Positions 31,347 through 43,727 of a stretch of 64,000 nt of DNA are shown in pieces. The notes below the pieces were generated by a model, which had not been told where the DNA came from, did not search any database, and was given only the letters and a program-made list of their open reading frames with translations. How positions within the stretch are numbered: position 1 is the first letter of the stretch; each line of letters begins with the position of its first letter. The stretch comes from Ecdyonurus torrentis (Eukaryota > Arthropoda > Insecta > Ephemeroptera > Heptageniidae), in assembly GCA_949318235.1 (NCBI GenBank), contig OX439132.1, positions 44,551,831 to 44,615,830 on the forward strand, given 5' to 3'. A program made the translations under genes and the position numbers.

Positions 31347-33376
31347 GTATGAATATTTTAAATAAGTATTTTAAAATCACAAAGAATATATTGTATTTAT
31401 TTTAGCTTAAAATTAATTATGTAAAGCTAAAAAATCGAAAGACAAAAACAGCTCAAAATTTTGTTGTCCAATTCTACCACCGCTATTCTCATTGCTCAAT
31501 ATTTGCAAGTAATGCCGAGTTCCGTTGACTTAACTTTAGATTTAAATTAATGTAAATTATCAGTAAAATAATAATCTAATATATCGTAAAACAATTTCAA
31601 AAGCATTTTGTCATACGACGCTTAAATATTGAGTTTGAAACTTGACACTCGCAGACACTTGAAATACAAAATGTGACTTGGCGTGATTTGTTTATCAATT
31701 ATGGTTGCGCACGGAATGACTAGACTTTTCTATAGATTAGGTTAGACTTTATTTAGTTTACTATTCATTGATCTTAACATTGCTAATAAATGAAAATAAT
31801 GCTTTGGATATTGTAAATAACGAAAGAATTTTTTAAACTAAATGTGCTGGTATGTATGATTTGTTTCTTCAGATGACGAGGAAAAATCTACCAAAGTAGA
31901 GGATACGTCTGCAATGGAAGGTGTTACCGAGGATATTCCAAAGCCTGCAGAACCTGTAGAGCCTGTAGAACCTGCAGAGCCCATAGCAAACGAGGTTCTA
32001 GCAGAGGTGACTGCAGAAGAGCCAGAGGAAGAACCGGAAGGGGAAAAAGTTAATTTTAAAGTTATGTTTTGTAAGAAGAAATATGACGTCAGTTTTGGAC
32101 TAGATCGTACATTAGCTAAGCTGAAAGAACATCTACATGAAATTATTGGTATGACATACTTGATTTTCTCACCATCTCGTAAAATATTAATATCCTGTCA
32201 CCTGGCATTATACCGGTACTGGTTTGGTATGATAAATTTGAAGGAAAATGCTAAGAGAAAACCAAAACTGGCCTTATCGTAGTGAAGAGATAGTCACATA
32301 CTTTGGTAAAAATCTTGCTAGTACAGATCTACAAAAAACTTTCACACAGGATAGCTTTAGGCACTAAACTACAAGAGAAACAGAGTGTGTTACGCCTTCA
32401 TCTGTACTTACAGATTTAGAGAGAAACTCTTATAAGACTGAAGCAGCAGTCAATCAGTCCCTGAGTGATAAAGGTGCGACAACTAGCGCTGGCTCCCGAT
32501 TGGCTTAGCGCAAAAGTTAGACCAATCCTCACTCCAGCGGTCCTTGTCGACAAAAAGACCGACTGACGTTGGCCTTTAGAGATCATCCATGTTTCTCAGT
32601 TTGTAAGGACTGATGAAGGCAAAACACACTTCTGAATGTAATATTGAAAGCTATCCAACACAAGTCAGTTTTTTTATCTCTGTGCTAGCAAGATTTTCAC
32701 CAAACTATGGGATGCTCTTCTCTATGTTAAGGCCCTTGCTGGTTTTTCCTACCCTTTTCTTTCAAATTTATTATAAAAGAAATAGAAAAAAATTATAAGG
32801 TTCTTACTGGTACCATTGCAACTACATTTGCAATAACTTTTATTTTTTCTTCATGCATGCATGCCTAAAAAAGACTGCAATGCAGTTTATCTTTGTGTTA
32901 TAGTCTTAAACATAATAGATACTCACTTATTTAACATTGCTGAGGACCTTGCTGGAATCAAACGGGTACCATAACTGAAAATTGACCAGGCAGTTGTGCC
33001 CCCAAAAGTGAACATAACTGGCTCAAAAGTGGCCCTCTACTAGGTCTAAATTGCTGACTTGCCTCCAATTAGCAAATCCAGCCCTACCAATGACCTTAAG
33101 CTGAATAATGGTCAGTGTCCCAAAGTCTCCCTTTTTCCCTACTAATTATTGCTGCCATAGGGTGCACCTAAAGCCTAGGAACAACGCTCGTACCTCTAGT
33201 GGCACTAGGGTTGTAGGGAATATTTTTACCATACAATTGGGAGTAGGGGAATTTGGGATACACAGACAGGAAGTTTCTCCCATTTCTTACTAAACTAATG
33301 CAACAAATTTCCATAAACACAAAATAAACCACAGAGTATAGTATTTAGAAAAGTAGTATAGTTGATTCAACAAAAG

Positions 33377-33407
<31 letters not shown>

Positions 33408-36400
33408 CACACTTTCCTATCTAAAACGCATGTTATAAGGGATCACTTTAAAAAATCATAGTGTATCTAAAATGAATTGTCAAGAAATAAAAATCATATC
33501 CGCATGCCTAAAAAAAGTCAGCTGTTGTCTTAAAATCTATAAATGACCTCCTTAGTTAATTAATATTATTAATTAGTGATTTACTGAGACTGCAATCCAC
33601 CGCTAAGATTGGCTGACGAAGTGGCTTCAGGTATCTCCCCAAAAGTTTGCTTTCTGTATCTATGCCAATCACAGGCCTAGAAAGTTTGGTTACACCCCCC
33701 CCCCCCCCCCTACATAAGAAGAATGTGGTGACCTTATTACCTATTTTAGTTCCTATAGCACAAGGTAAAGTCAGTTGTGACGCTAGACTGTTCTGTTGCT
33801 TACAGGTGTGCCTCCTGCGATGCAGAAGGTGATGATCAAAGGTCTGGCAAAGGATGACCAAACACTGAGACAACTTGGAGTGACGCAGGGTGCCAAGGTT
33901 CTGGTCGTGGGGTCCAAACTTGACGATGTGCTCTCTGTCTCGGCACCCACAGCAGAGGTAAAGTTCAATAACAATCTCAGATATCAACAGACAACAAAAA
34001 GTGTTTCAGCTTCAAGGCACTAGTTAAGACCAGCTGGAAATTAATAGTTAAAGCATTTTTTTTATCAACACATTGATTTTATATTTAGTTTCAATTTTAC
34101 GGTTGATGTCACAGATGGGGCAGAAAAGTGATGGGAAGGTGCTGAGAAGGGTTTTTAATTTATCACAGGTCTGGTCACACGATGAATTCAAACCCCTTCC
34201 CACCACTCCTGACCCATACAAACATTGTGACGTCAGATACGTGTTATTTCAACCGTCAAATTGAAAATAAATACAAAATCAATCTGTTTGTGTCTAATGG
34301 AGGTTATCGGTTTAGCGCGAGGGGAGATGCGGGGAAAGCTAAGGGTCCCCTAATTTAACATTACGCTTATGGGGAAAAACGCATTTTTTGCGATTTTTGA
34401 GAAAACTACTCCACTGATTTCCGAGAAATTTAAATGAGAAATACTAGACATACTTTTACATGTTTTAAGTCATAGTCATTTTTAAGCATTTTTTTAAACC
34501 GATAACCTCCATTCATGGATAATTATGGCAATTATTATTCTAGTATATTCTAAAAGTAAAAAAGTTAAAAAATAAAAAATAACAAGGGCTTTAAGTATCT
34601 ATTTCTATGTTTTATTTACTGTGTTTATCAGGAGCTTGCTGCAGGACAGTCTGCTACCAAAGAAAAAGAGTCGTTCTCCTCACAGAGCATTCATCGTAAA
34701 GTACTGGACAAGGGCGTACCTGATGATGCAATGCCAGGGATCAAGGGTATCAAGGTCAGTTCTCTGTCATCATGCAGCCTGTCTTAATATTGATGTTCAC
34801 ATGCTTTCTTCCTGGAACATAGAAGCATAGCAATAGTCTAATATTTATTAAACTATTTAATAGGATAATAGACAATATATAATTGTGTGTTGGGGGGGGG
34901 GGGGGGGGGTGGACAGTACCAGCAACCGTCAAATGCTTATATTTTACAATATTTTTATCTAAACATATATAGCATTATTGTTAAATATTTCCATTAACAT
35001 ATAACCCTATTCTAGTGTCTATTAATCTCTCTCTTTCATTTCCCCTTCTATTTTCCAACTCATTTTGTAGACTTGAGTCAAATTCCCCTCTCTAGAAATT
35101 ATTAGTGATGCATTGGACACTTTTTTTCCCCAAGCTATGTGCAATTATAACGTCATTATTATCAAACTGAAGGTTAGAACCAATATAATACATGTAATGG
35201 CGTAAACACTGGTGAGAATGATTACACTCGGGTAACAACAAGATCTCACAGTCAGTGTAGTGTTGTGGGGGCTACTGGTGCCTGTGCTAGAAAAAGCTTG
35301 ACTACAGATTAATACAGGGAATCAGAGGATGCTGCATGTAGACTTTGTTATGTAGCGTAGCCTCACATTATACTTATTGTAATGACAGGTGCCCAGTTAT
35401 TTAGCATATCATAAGATTGATCCTTACCTACCAAAATTAAACAGGTAATTGAAAGGTAGCAAGTTGTTAGCTAAATAGAATAAAGGCATAGAAAACATGA
35501 AAACATAAGCATTTATATCACAAAACACTTAATAGGACTTACATAAATAACGTTAGTTGGTCTCAAAACCCAACTGTAGCGCCGTAGCAGTGATCAGAAA
35601 ATTTTGATTTATGCAACCCGCACAACATTTTCATACTAGTTTTTTGCCTGTTAATGACGTCATAAACAGGAATATTCACATAAATTGCATACTTTACAGT
35701 TTTTTCACGCTCTCTTGTGGAGCTACATTAACATTCTGGTAAAAAAATATCATCATTTTTGTAGATCCCATTTTGTGTTTAGAACATGTTGTTTCAATGT
35801 TTTCTATGCCTATAAGGCTATTCAAAATTCCAGTAAAATCTTTTTTATTAGATTCTCTGATATTATAATCACATTACATTTAGCTTGCTTGGTTTTTGTT
35901 TGACAATCAGAAATGATGGTAAAACAAACAAACAGTATTTCCATATTTACAGACCCCAAAAGGTGCATGTATACATAAAATAAAGAATCAAAGCTTTTTA
36001 ATGTTATAAGATGGCAGTGCAGTCAATTTACCACTTCAGTTTTTAGGTATTTACTATTAAAGAAGCAATTTTTTTGAGGCAGACTTAAAGCAATTTTGAT
36101 CATATGACCGCGCTTCCATTTTGACATACATACTGTGCATGCATGGTATTACGTAGTCAAGATGGCTGATTCTACTGTACTGCTATCTTACTGGAATCAG
36201 CATATTTAAAAAAATACTTGACTTAAAAAAACTTGTGAAGCTAAAATTTGATAGAGAGAAACCAAATGAGAGTTGCGCCAGGCTGCAGCGTCAACTGAAA
36301 ATCTCAAATGGAGATAGAGGTTTAAAAATATATCATACCATATATATGTCTCAAGCCATTATGCACGGCCCTATGCACGCTTATGTGTGCAAGGCTCTCA

Positions 36401-38101
36401 TCACACAAATTTTAGCTTCACAGGATTGTCCATACCGAGATGGTGTTCCTTTCCTTTTCCTAAATGACTTAAAAAAGTTGAAAGCTAACCTGATCGTTGC
36501 TGTTTGACAGGAGCCTCTGCCACAAGTCCCACTCTCAGGTATGCTCAACAAGCAAGGCAAGAAAGTACGTCTCACATTCAAGCTAGAGCTGGACCAACTG
36601 TGGATTGGAACTCAGCAACGCACGGACAAAATCCCCATGACATCAATCAAGGGTGTCATCAGTGAGCCAATCGCGGATCACGATCAATATCACATGATGG
36701 TGAGTCAAATATATAATCATTGTAGTAGAACTTAGGTAGGTACCTACAGTGCTATACACTGAAAGCCCTCCTAAAGTTAACATCAAAGACAATGCTGCTT
36801 TTTAAAGAAAATGCATGGTCAGGTAAGAGCAGCATTGTCAATACTCTGAGCCACCTGCTTGTTTCTTACTTTAGCTAAGTGAGAAAATGATTGACATCTC
36901 ACTTCATTAAAGGTGTAGAACACCTTGAATAAAAAAGTTGTGAAATATCCTAACAAACCTGAAAATCAACGTTGATTTGGCCAGAGTCATTGATTTCTTA
37001 TTTATTTTCCATTCACAAAATGCCACTGCCGGTCACTGATAACGCGCGCGACGTCAGTGACCGTTAGTGGCATTTTGTGAATGGAAAATAAATTAGAAAT
37101 CAATGACTCCGGCCAAATCAACGTTGATTTTCAGGTTTGTTAGGATATTACACAACTTTTTTGTTCAAGGTGTTCTACGCCTTTAAGTGAAAAAATATGT
37201 TTATTAAGGAAAATAAACCATCGCGGCTAGGTATGATAAATTGAAAGAAAAGGATAGGAGAAAACCAGCAAGGGCCTTACCATAGTGAAGAGAGTCCCAT
37301 AGTTCGGTGAAAATCTTGCTAGCACAGATATAAAATAACTAACACATTGGAAATATTTCGGCAATCGACTCCAAGAGAGATATGGAGTGTGTTATGCCTT
37401 CATCAGTCCTTACAGACTCAGAGAGAAACTATGAATGAGTTAGTTTCTCTCTGAGTTTCTCTCTGAGTCTGTAAGGACTGATGAAGGCATAAGACGCTCC
37501 ATATCTCTCGTGGAGTCGATTGCCGAAATATTTCCAATGTGTTAGTTATTTTATATCTGTGCTGGCAAGATTTTCACCGAACTATGGGACTCTCTTCACT
37601 ATGGTAAGGCCCTTGCTGGTTTTCTCCTATCCTTTTCTTTCAATTTATCAATTATATAAAACATTAAATTTCCAGGTTCAAATTTCATTAGGTTTATTTA
37701 CTACTTTTGCTCTTTCTAATGGTATATTCAAACATAGGGGTTAACTTCTTGTAGAATTACTCAATGATGTGTGATTTTCTAACGAGGAACACTAAAAATT
37801 AAGTTTATTATTTATTAATACAGTATTATTATTAATTAATTATTAATTTTATTGCATTTTCTAAAAGAGGACATTGCCCTGAATCTATATACGTGCGAAT
37901 TTCTAATTTTTGAGTTCATTAACTATTTTACTGCTATTAATTTTTTAGAGTCAAAAAATTAGAAATTCGTATATCAATTGATTCAGTATAATGTCCTCTT
38001 TTAGAATATGAAGTAAAATTACCCCATGCATTTCTTTTTAGCTTTCCTTACTGTTGAGTTCATTCAGTATTAATGATAGGCCTATAAATAATAATAGGCC
38101 T

Positions 38102-38135
<34 letters not shown>

Positions 38136-38304
38136 GCTTTTGCTTTTATGCATGTGATAATCGTGATATGTTATTTCTATTTCATGTATACAGGCCATCC
38201 AGCTTGGCACGACAGAAGCGTCACGCTACTGGGTGTACTGGGTCCCGGCGCAGTACGTGGACGGAATCAAAGACGCAATCTTGGGCAAATGGCAGTACTT
38301 CTAG
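31283..38304 (+). CDS. UBFD1: UBFD1, ubiquitin family domain-containing protein 1 (complete, six exons)
   Basis: Exons 31283-31346, 31873-32148, 33806-33957, 34632-34754, 36511-36699 and 38194-38304 give 915 bp, or 304 residues, close to the vertebrate length of about 309. Phases 1, 1, 0, 0, 0 all join. Residues 1 to about 78 are acidic and proline-rich (PAEPVEPVEPAEPI). About 80-151 is a ubiquitin-like domain (KVNFKVMFCKKKYDVSFGLD; TLAKLKEHLHEIIGVPPAMQ; KVLVVGS). About 206-304 is the conserved C-terminal PH-like region (NKQGKKVRLTFKLELDQLWI; EASRYWVYWVPAQYVDGIKD; ILGKWQYF). The family's role is poorly defined; it has been tied to ubiquitin binding and NF-kB signalling in vertebrates. No frameshift was seen. 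Confidence 0.96.
31873..32148 (+). CDS. UBFD1: UBFD1 exon 2 (acidic region and start of ubiquitin-like domain)
   Basis: Acceptor cttcag. Reads DDEEKSTKVEDTSAMEGVTE through PAEPVEPVEPAEP to KLKEHLHEIIG. Donor gtatga, phase 1 out. Confidence 0.96.
32228..32790. mobile_element. foldback element, family A
   Basis: Left arm aaaccaaaactggccttatc and ttggtaaaaatcttgctagt; right arm gctagcaagattttcaccaa and taaggcccttgctggttttt. The middle holds about 150 bp of unique sequence (gcgctggctcccgattggct). In UBFD1 intron 2. Confidence 0.82.
33806..33957 (+). CDS. UBFD1: UBFD1 exon 3 (rest of ubiquitin-like domain)
   Basis: Acceptor ttacag. Reads VPPAMQKVMIKGLAKDDQTL, RQLGVTQGAKVLVVGS and KLDDVLSVSAPTAE. 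Phase 1 in, 0 out. Confidence 0.96.
34180..34590. mobile_element. family G element with nested element H
   Basis: Ends as in other G copies (cattgtgacgtcagatac; attattctagtatattct). Inside it, 34297-34515 has inverted ends atggaggttatcggttta and aaaccgataacctccat, with interior ggggaaagctaagggtcccc. That interior recurs in reverse orientation at 62605-62815. In UBFD1 intron 3. Confidence 0.78.
34632..34754 (+). CDS. UBFD1: UBFD1 exon 4 (linker)
   Basis: Acceptor atcag. Reads ELAAGQSATKEKESFSSQSI then HRKVLDKGVPDDAMPGIKGI. Phase 0 at both ends, 41 codons. Confidence 0.93.
34885..34912. repeat. poly(G) tract
   Basis: Run of G interrupted by a single t, in UBFD1 intron 4. Similar G or C runs of 10-20 bases occur at about 3799, 25715, 26386, 33695, 39507 and 40939. 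Confidence 0.9.
35482..35813 (+). mobile_element. family D MITE, copy 4
   Basis: Inverted ends aaaggcatagaaaacatgaa and tgttttctatgcct. Interior has tgacgtcataaacagg. In UBFD1 intron 4. Confidence 0.9.
36511..36699 (+). CDS. UBFD1: UBFD1 exon 5 (PH-like region)
   Basis: Acceptor tgacag. Reads EPLPQVPLSGMLNKQGKKVR, LTFKLELDQLWIGTQQRTDK, IPMTSIKGVISEPIADHDQY and HMM. Phase 0 at both ends. Confidence 0.97.
36909..37186. mobile_element. foldback element, family Q
   Basis: Near-perfect 278-bp palindrome: aaggtgtagaacaccttgaa and ttcaaggtgttctacgcctt, with aaaatcaacgttgatttgg and its complement, around a loop near 37045 (gataacgcgcgcgacgtcag). A partial copy opens the window at 1-115. In UBFD1 intron 5. 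Confidence 0.92.
37205..37655. mobile_element. foldback element, family A, best copy
   Basis: A 430-bp palindrome almost perfect end to end: ttgaaagaaaaggataggag, aaaaccagcaagggccttac, ggtgaaaatcttgctagcac, caatcgactccaagagag and their complements, with loop near 37437. No TGACGTCA. In UBFD1 intron 5. Confidence 0.93.
37845..38030. mobile_element. foldback element, family E, short copy
   Basis: Arms ctaaaagaggacattgccct, cgaatttctaatttttgag and the complements ttagaaattcg, aatgtcctcttttagaatat. In UBFD1 intron 5, close to the last exon. Confidence 0.82.
38194..38304 (+). CDS. UBFD1: UBFD1 exon 6 (C-terminus)
   Basis: Acceptor tacag. Reads AIQLGTTEASRYWVYWVPAQ then YVDGIKDAILGKWQYF and TAG. 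The family ends in GKWQYF. Confidence 0.97.
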   Translation, partial: AIQLGTTEASRYWVYWVPAQYVDGIKDAILGKWQYF

Positions 38305-38680
38305 TGTGTCTGCTCACAAGAAAGGCCAAGTGTGTAAGACTGTATAAGGACGGCTGAATCATCAGCAAACATCTCATATATATGTGTAAAAAAAAAAAAA
38401 TTATATAAAAAAAAAAATAACTAACTATAATATGTTTGCTGGTAAAATGCACAAAACTGTGATCTTTTTTTGTTACCCTACCTGTATAGATTCCCAATGT
38501 AATCCTTGAAACAAAAAATATATATATCAAATATTTCAATACATTTGTTGTTATACATTCAAAAATTCAGTTGTATTTTTTGTTTTCTTTTGTAATTCTA
38601 CATGCTATAATATATATATAAAAAATGCAGCATTGCGGGGTTAAAATTATTATTAAAATATTTTAACTAAATATATATCT

Positions 38681-39060
38681 GTCTATGTGGTGTAGTGGCT
38701 AGCGTGCTCGTTTGGCAGGCTGGAGGTTCGGTGTTCGATACCAAGCTGGGTTGGCCTTGAAAGGCCAGCTTGTAAGAGTGGTGGTTAGAACGATGAAGTT
38801 TCAATGAGTACGTTGCCGCGGCAATACGTAGGTTGGCCAGGCAGTTTGACCATCTCTCGTCCATAGTGGCGAGTGCTGCCGTCGTAAGATTTGGTGGTTC
38901 GGGCTGCACAGGTCTGGTATTAGGAGCCCAGAGGAGTTTGGTGTTAAAGGGTGGAGCTTGTGGTCTGGTAAGCCACAGATTATTGTAACCCCTCTTACCA
39001 GAAAGAATTCATTCTGGCCTACCCCGAAAGGGATGATATGTATGTATGCATGTATGTAAC
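38681..39060 (+). mobile_element. SINE-1, tRNA-derived
   Basis: Head resembles RNA polymerase III promoters: A-box-like tggtgtagtggctagcgtgc and B-box-like gtgttcgatacc. Body of about 300 bp, then the tail taccccgaaagggatgatat followed by gtatgtatgcatgtatgt. The same tail is at 23902-23950. It lies in the UBFD1 3' flank. Confidence 0.82.
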
Positions 39061-39064
39061 TAAA

Positions 39065-39758
39065 TATGGACATTCAGATTTAGTACTAAAAGAAAATTAT
39101 TCCATTATTACTTAACTTCATTTATACAGTATGGCTTGATTTTCTATGCTGTCAGAAAATCATACTAATTAACTTGTAATTATAATTTATGCTGTTAAAA
39201 TCAAAAAGCATATTATATTAGATAAGCAATTCAACATTTTCAGAATTTAACTTAAAAAAAAAAAAAAAAAAAAAAAATGGGTTGTTAAAATTTTTAATGG
39301 AACATTAAACAAATTGCAAATATTTATAAAGTGACATTTCTTTGTTTTCTGAAGTAATTTTCACATCACAGATAATGACTTTTTTATGGCTATATTTTTA
39401 AACAATTGCAATTACAAAAAAAAAAGTTCACTGCTACGAATTAAATGATTTTTATTATTATTATTATTAAATAGATCACATATTTAATCGCAACGTTTTT
39501 GTTGTACCCCCCCCCCCCCCTGGTACACTACTATTGAAACAAAAGTTAATTTCTGTGTAATAATAAATAAACTGCAATGCTGCTGTAATAAATCCAAATC
39601 TGTTTTCTAATATGTTTTTTCCGCCCTTTTGATCCAATTCTCTCTTTCTTCCATTTTGTTATTATTATAATTATTTTGACAAGACTTTTAAGTTGAAAGT
39701 AAATCTCTGATTGCTTTTCAAGTGTAATTGTTGCCACTTAAATGTATTGCTAATTAAA

Positions 39759-39794
<36 letters not shown>

Positions 39795-40773
39795 CAGAGA
39801 AAATATTATGTAATTATATTAAAAAAATAAGAGTGATGGATGTACGATGTATGTGCAGGAGAATAAAGAAAAGTTTGTTGACACTTTTCGTGTAATGAAC
39901 TTGTTGTGAAATGCATACAGTATGCTTCATTATATATTGATGTTTTAAAATATGTAGTTAATAGTAAATATGAGCTACTTCATTTTTTTTTTTGTACAGT
40001 TTTAGCTCCATATCAGGGTTCGGATTGGCATTAAGAAATGGACTGGCCCTAGTTTTTTTTTGTTTTTTTGTTGGGCCCCTTGAACATTAATTAGTCCAAT
40101 ATTTGACAACTTTTTTTTTCCATGTCAGTGAAAAGCTTTTTAGGAGGGTTTAGACCCCCTAAATTAAATAATCATCTTTATTCAAAGAGAAAAAAGGCAT
40201 GTCTGACCCATTTTTACACGTAAACACTGTTGGAGTGGTCGCTTTTTATCTATAGTACCTTTCGACTCCTGTGAACCCAATCCGACCCTGTACCTCATCT
40301 TGATGCAAAGTATTTAACTTGCATTATTTGTTTCTTCTCTGTTTTTAAGCAGACAATTGTTTATTGCTCTGAAGTTTTGTGTTTTGAAAGAGAATTCTTG
40401 AACGTATAAAGCTATTTTTGTTGTCTTTTTAAGCTTGTGTAATTTTTAAATATAAAATACTTGGGATTTTGTAAAATATCATTAAATTTTTTAAAACAAA
40501 TATCATCTTTTTGGAAACCTTTTTTCAAAATTCCTTAAAAAAATGACTGCATTTCAAATTAAACGTTGTATATGCATTAAATAAACAAAGAAAGGGAAGA
40601 AATTATTTGTATATAACATTATATTTGTACAGTACAATAGGTGATCCCAAAAAATTGGGGTTAAAAATCTTTATTGTCTCCATAAATTTATAAAAATTTG
40701 ATAAAAGTCGTTCATACGTTTTGTAGGGTGGGAGATTGTTTCAAATTTCTTGTGCACAAAAGGTTTTCCACAG

Positions 40774-40805
<32 letters not shown>

Positions 40806-41220
40806 TTAATAATTGCTCGATTTCCCATCAATGAAACTTGTCATCAATTTCCTATCATCAGACAAAATCTATTTTTTTGTTAAACCTCTGCTGACAACTT
40901 TTTGTCCCACAACAGAAACGACTTTTTTCGTCTCCCCCTCCCCCCCCCCCCCCCCCCCCAGTAAAATTTTCATATACAAAAATATATTATACTAATAATC
41001 TGGCAACTTTTTTTAGTATCCAGTCACTGCAAACACCAGAAAAAGGGGATACATCTGGTGTTAGTGAGATGGAAAGTTTAGTGGAGGTGCAATTTTTTAT
41101 TATTATCGTGTCTTTTTTCCTGTTCAAATAGAAAATTGTTTCTGCCCCTGCTTGCTCCATATCTCTCGATGTTTCCATTAATGCTGTATGTAAACCCTGA
41201 CTGCTTTCTGCAACTAAAAT
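39065..41220. other. AT-rich DNA, no gene seen
   Basis: Holds poly-A, poly-T and poly-C tracts (for example 39507-39520, 39761-39791 and 40939-40959) and AATAAA motifs (39862, 40580) that could serve UBFD1. No coding exon recognised. Confidence 0.6.
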
Positions 41221-41224
41221 GAAG

Positions 41225-41440
41225 ATCAGCTATGGTTAATCAAATGGAATGCGCATTTTTTGGTGCAAGAAAACAGATTTTATGAACAACACTTATGATG
41301 TTCATAAACTCTGTTTTTTTCCGTTTTTCGTGCCCCAAACCACACAAAAATGACGATCCCCTAATACTTTTGAAATGGAATTGCGCATTTTTTTTTTTTT
41401 TTTTTTTTTTGAGCAAAGGAACAGGGTTTACAAACAATAC
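41225..41440. repeat. dispersed repeat U, two units
   Basis: aaatggaatgcgcatttttt with ggtgcaagaaaacag, and a second unit gaaatggaattgcgcat with gagcaaaggaacagggttta. Around them, cataaactctgtttt is inverted. Confidence 0.6.
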
Positions 41441-41983
41441 TATTGCTTGTGTGCAATCAAGGTCCATATAATAAAGAGGTACATAGAGCGCAGCACAAAA
41501 CTCGCGCAGTTGATTTTATTTTGTCATGGATGTACTTGATTGTAAGCCAATACGATGCCGTTCACCAGCGTTCACCAGTTACGTCACTGATAAGGTGAAT
41601 AAAAATACACCCGGTGATATGACGTCTTTGGTCAATTCCTTTAAGCTGCGCGACCTTGGCTAAAACTTTTCCCGGACATCTAACCTCTTATATATGGACC
41701 TTGATGTGCAATAAATTACGTACAGTACACTCAAGTTATTTTGTGCTTCGACAACATCATGAAGCCACTCCAACTGAATGTCAGTCGTGTAAATGTTCTT
41801 TTTCTCTGTATGCAATCTTTGCAAATCTAAAAATAAAAAAATACATTTTCTTACTGTAAAATATGGTTTATTATTTCTCTACCTTACTTAATAAGATTCT
41901 AGCATTAATTAATTAATGCATACATCAAACAATTTAATATAAAAATACTGAACATGAATTGGACCCTTAAAATTATTTTTTAA

Positions 41984-42037
<54 letters not shown>

Positions 42038-42041
<4 letters not shown>

Positions 42042-42205
42042 GAATGAGGCCCCACGCACGCCGCATTCAGTAACGGACATCCATTACAATGGTTCAACAA
42101 TATTTGCTAAATTTACTGTATACATGAAACTATATGCATGACGACATGCATATACCTACATATATATTAACATTGCCCTGGTCCGTCTCCTTTTTTTTTT
42201 TTTTT
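42038..42205 (+). repeat. dispersed repeat V, copy 1
   Basis: aacgaatgaggccccacgca through cattgccctggtccgtctcc, following a long poly-T. Copy 2 at 51388-51570 has the same order and also ends in poly-T. Confidence 0.75.
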
Positions 42206-42539
42206 TTTTACATGTGTATATATATAATTTAGATATTAGAGGTGTTGTTCCATTATTTATTTATTAATTTATAATAATTGCCTCGTGAACGAACTATTGA
42301 ATTTATCACTGTTTTTTATCACTGTTGCATGAATGAACGATGAAAAAAAAAAAATTGCAACACGTAATAACATTTGTTGAGTCGTTAAAATTTTTTTCTG
42401 GTTATCTTGCACAGTAAAGTACTTAAAAAAAAATCTAATAAAATCAAAAAAAGTTGCAATATATGCAAAAAAAATTAAGTTTTTTGTTTTTTTTCCTGAA
42501 ATTTTGTGCATTTTTGCCTCACCGCCTGTGTTTGGCTAT

Positions 42540-42660
42540 AATAGCGTCATAAATATTGTTCGTAAACCTTGTTCTCTGCTCATAAAAAGACGATCACCTT
42601 TGGTTATTCAAATGGAATGTACATTTTTTGGTGCAAGAAAACAGGGTTTACAATCACCAC
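42540..42660. repeat. dispersed repeat U
   Basis: Contains atggaatgtacattttttgg and tgcaagaaaacagggtttac, matching 41225 and 26360. Confidence 0.6.
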
Positions 42661-43727
42661 TAATTAATGACAGGGAATTTAAAAAGAAATCGTAAACTCT
42701 TTATCTTTAGTCAGTAAAGTGATTTTCATAGTTTTTGATCACTATATACTGTACAATTTAATTTACAAAAGCTCCAAGCATAAATAAACTTCCGAACAAA
42801 AAAAAAAAAAATGTTCATTCAAATTTTCTGTTGACAGAGACATATGAACAAACGGACTTTAACGTGGACACTGGTCCAGTGGACTGATAGATCTTTGTAG
42901 TTAAATTTTATTAACAATTAAGTGCCACTTTGAGTCTTATTTTCAATAATCAATTCAAATTTCGTATATATAATACATACTGCACAATGGCCAGGCCAGA
43001 AAGGTTTTGATAATTTGATAATAATATTAGTCGTACTGGGTCAATACATTTTACAGATTAATAAATCCAACAAATCTCTTAGCGTTTTGTAATATATGTC
43101 TATTATAGTAAAAAATAATAATAATAATAATAAACTTTAATCAAAGCAATAAGGAAAAATACGAAATCTGCACAATAAATTGAAGAAACCTTTTATTTTT
43201 ATTTTACGATTTTTATGAAATGTATTCATTGAAAATGTAATTTTATATAAAAACAACGATTATTATATTATGTATAATATGAATTATGATGCAATTAAAA
43301 TAATGTATATCGATAAAGGCCTTGGCCTTGGGGATTTTATGATTTGAGAGGGAGAGAATGGAAATTATGATTGTACGTTTGCTTTTGATTTCAATAATGA
43401 TAATATAAAAACATATTTTGTGTTTAGTTTTTGTATCTGCAAATTCAATATCATATTTTAAATATAATTAAGAATAAGTGTTTATAATTGCTCTGACAGA
43501 AAACAGGGCAAGTTTTCTCATTTTATCGACAGAAAAGAAGACGTTATCGAGAAGAAGAAACTTAAAAATTACGTTGTCTCAACTATGCAATAATTTTAAT
43601 GCTACTATTCTAATTGTAATGCTGTATACAACAGCAAATAAAGCTATACGATCAGTCTTGGGTTCGATTATCGTAAGTACGATAACGTTACTATAACGAT
43701 ATTCGATTATATCGAAACGTTATAATA

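Noticed and set aside
33556..33987. A 143-codon minus-strand open frame
   Set aside because: It is antisense to UBFD1 exon 3, whose plus-strand reading is strongly conserved and correctly spliced.
36235..36507. A 90-codon open frame just before UBFD1 exon 5
   Set aside because: It ends at the splice acceptor of exon 5 in a different context and is not needed by the exon phases; it reads as intron.
38681..38750. A functional tRNA gene
   Set aside because: The A- and B-box-like motifs are present, but I cannot fold a cloverleaf with matching acceptor stem, and a long SINE body and tail follow.
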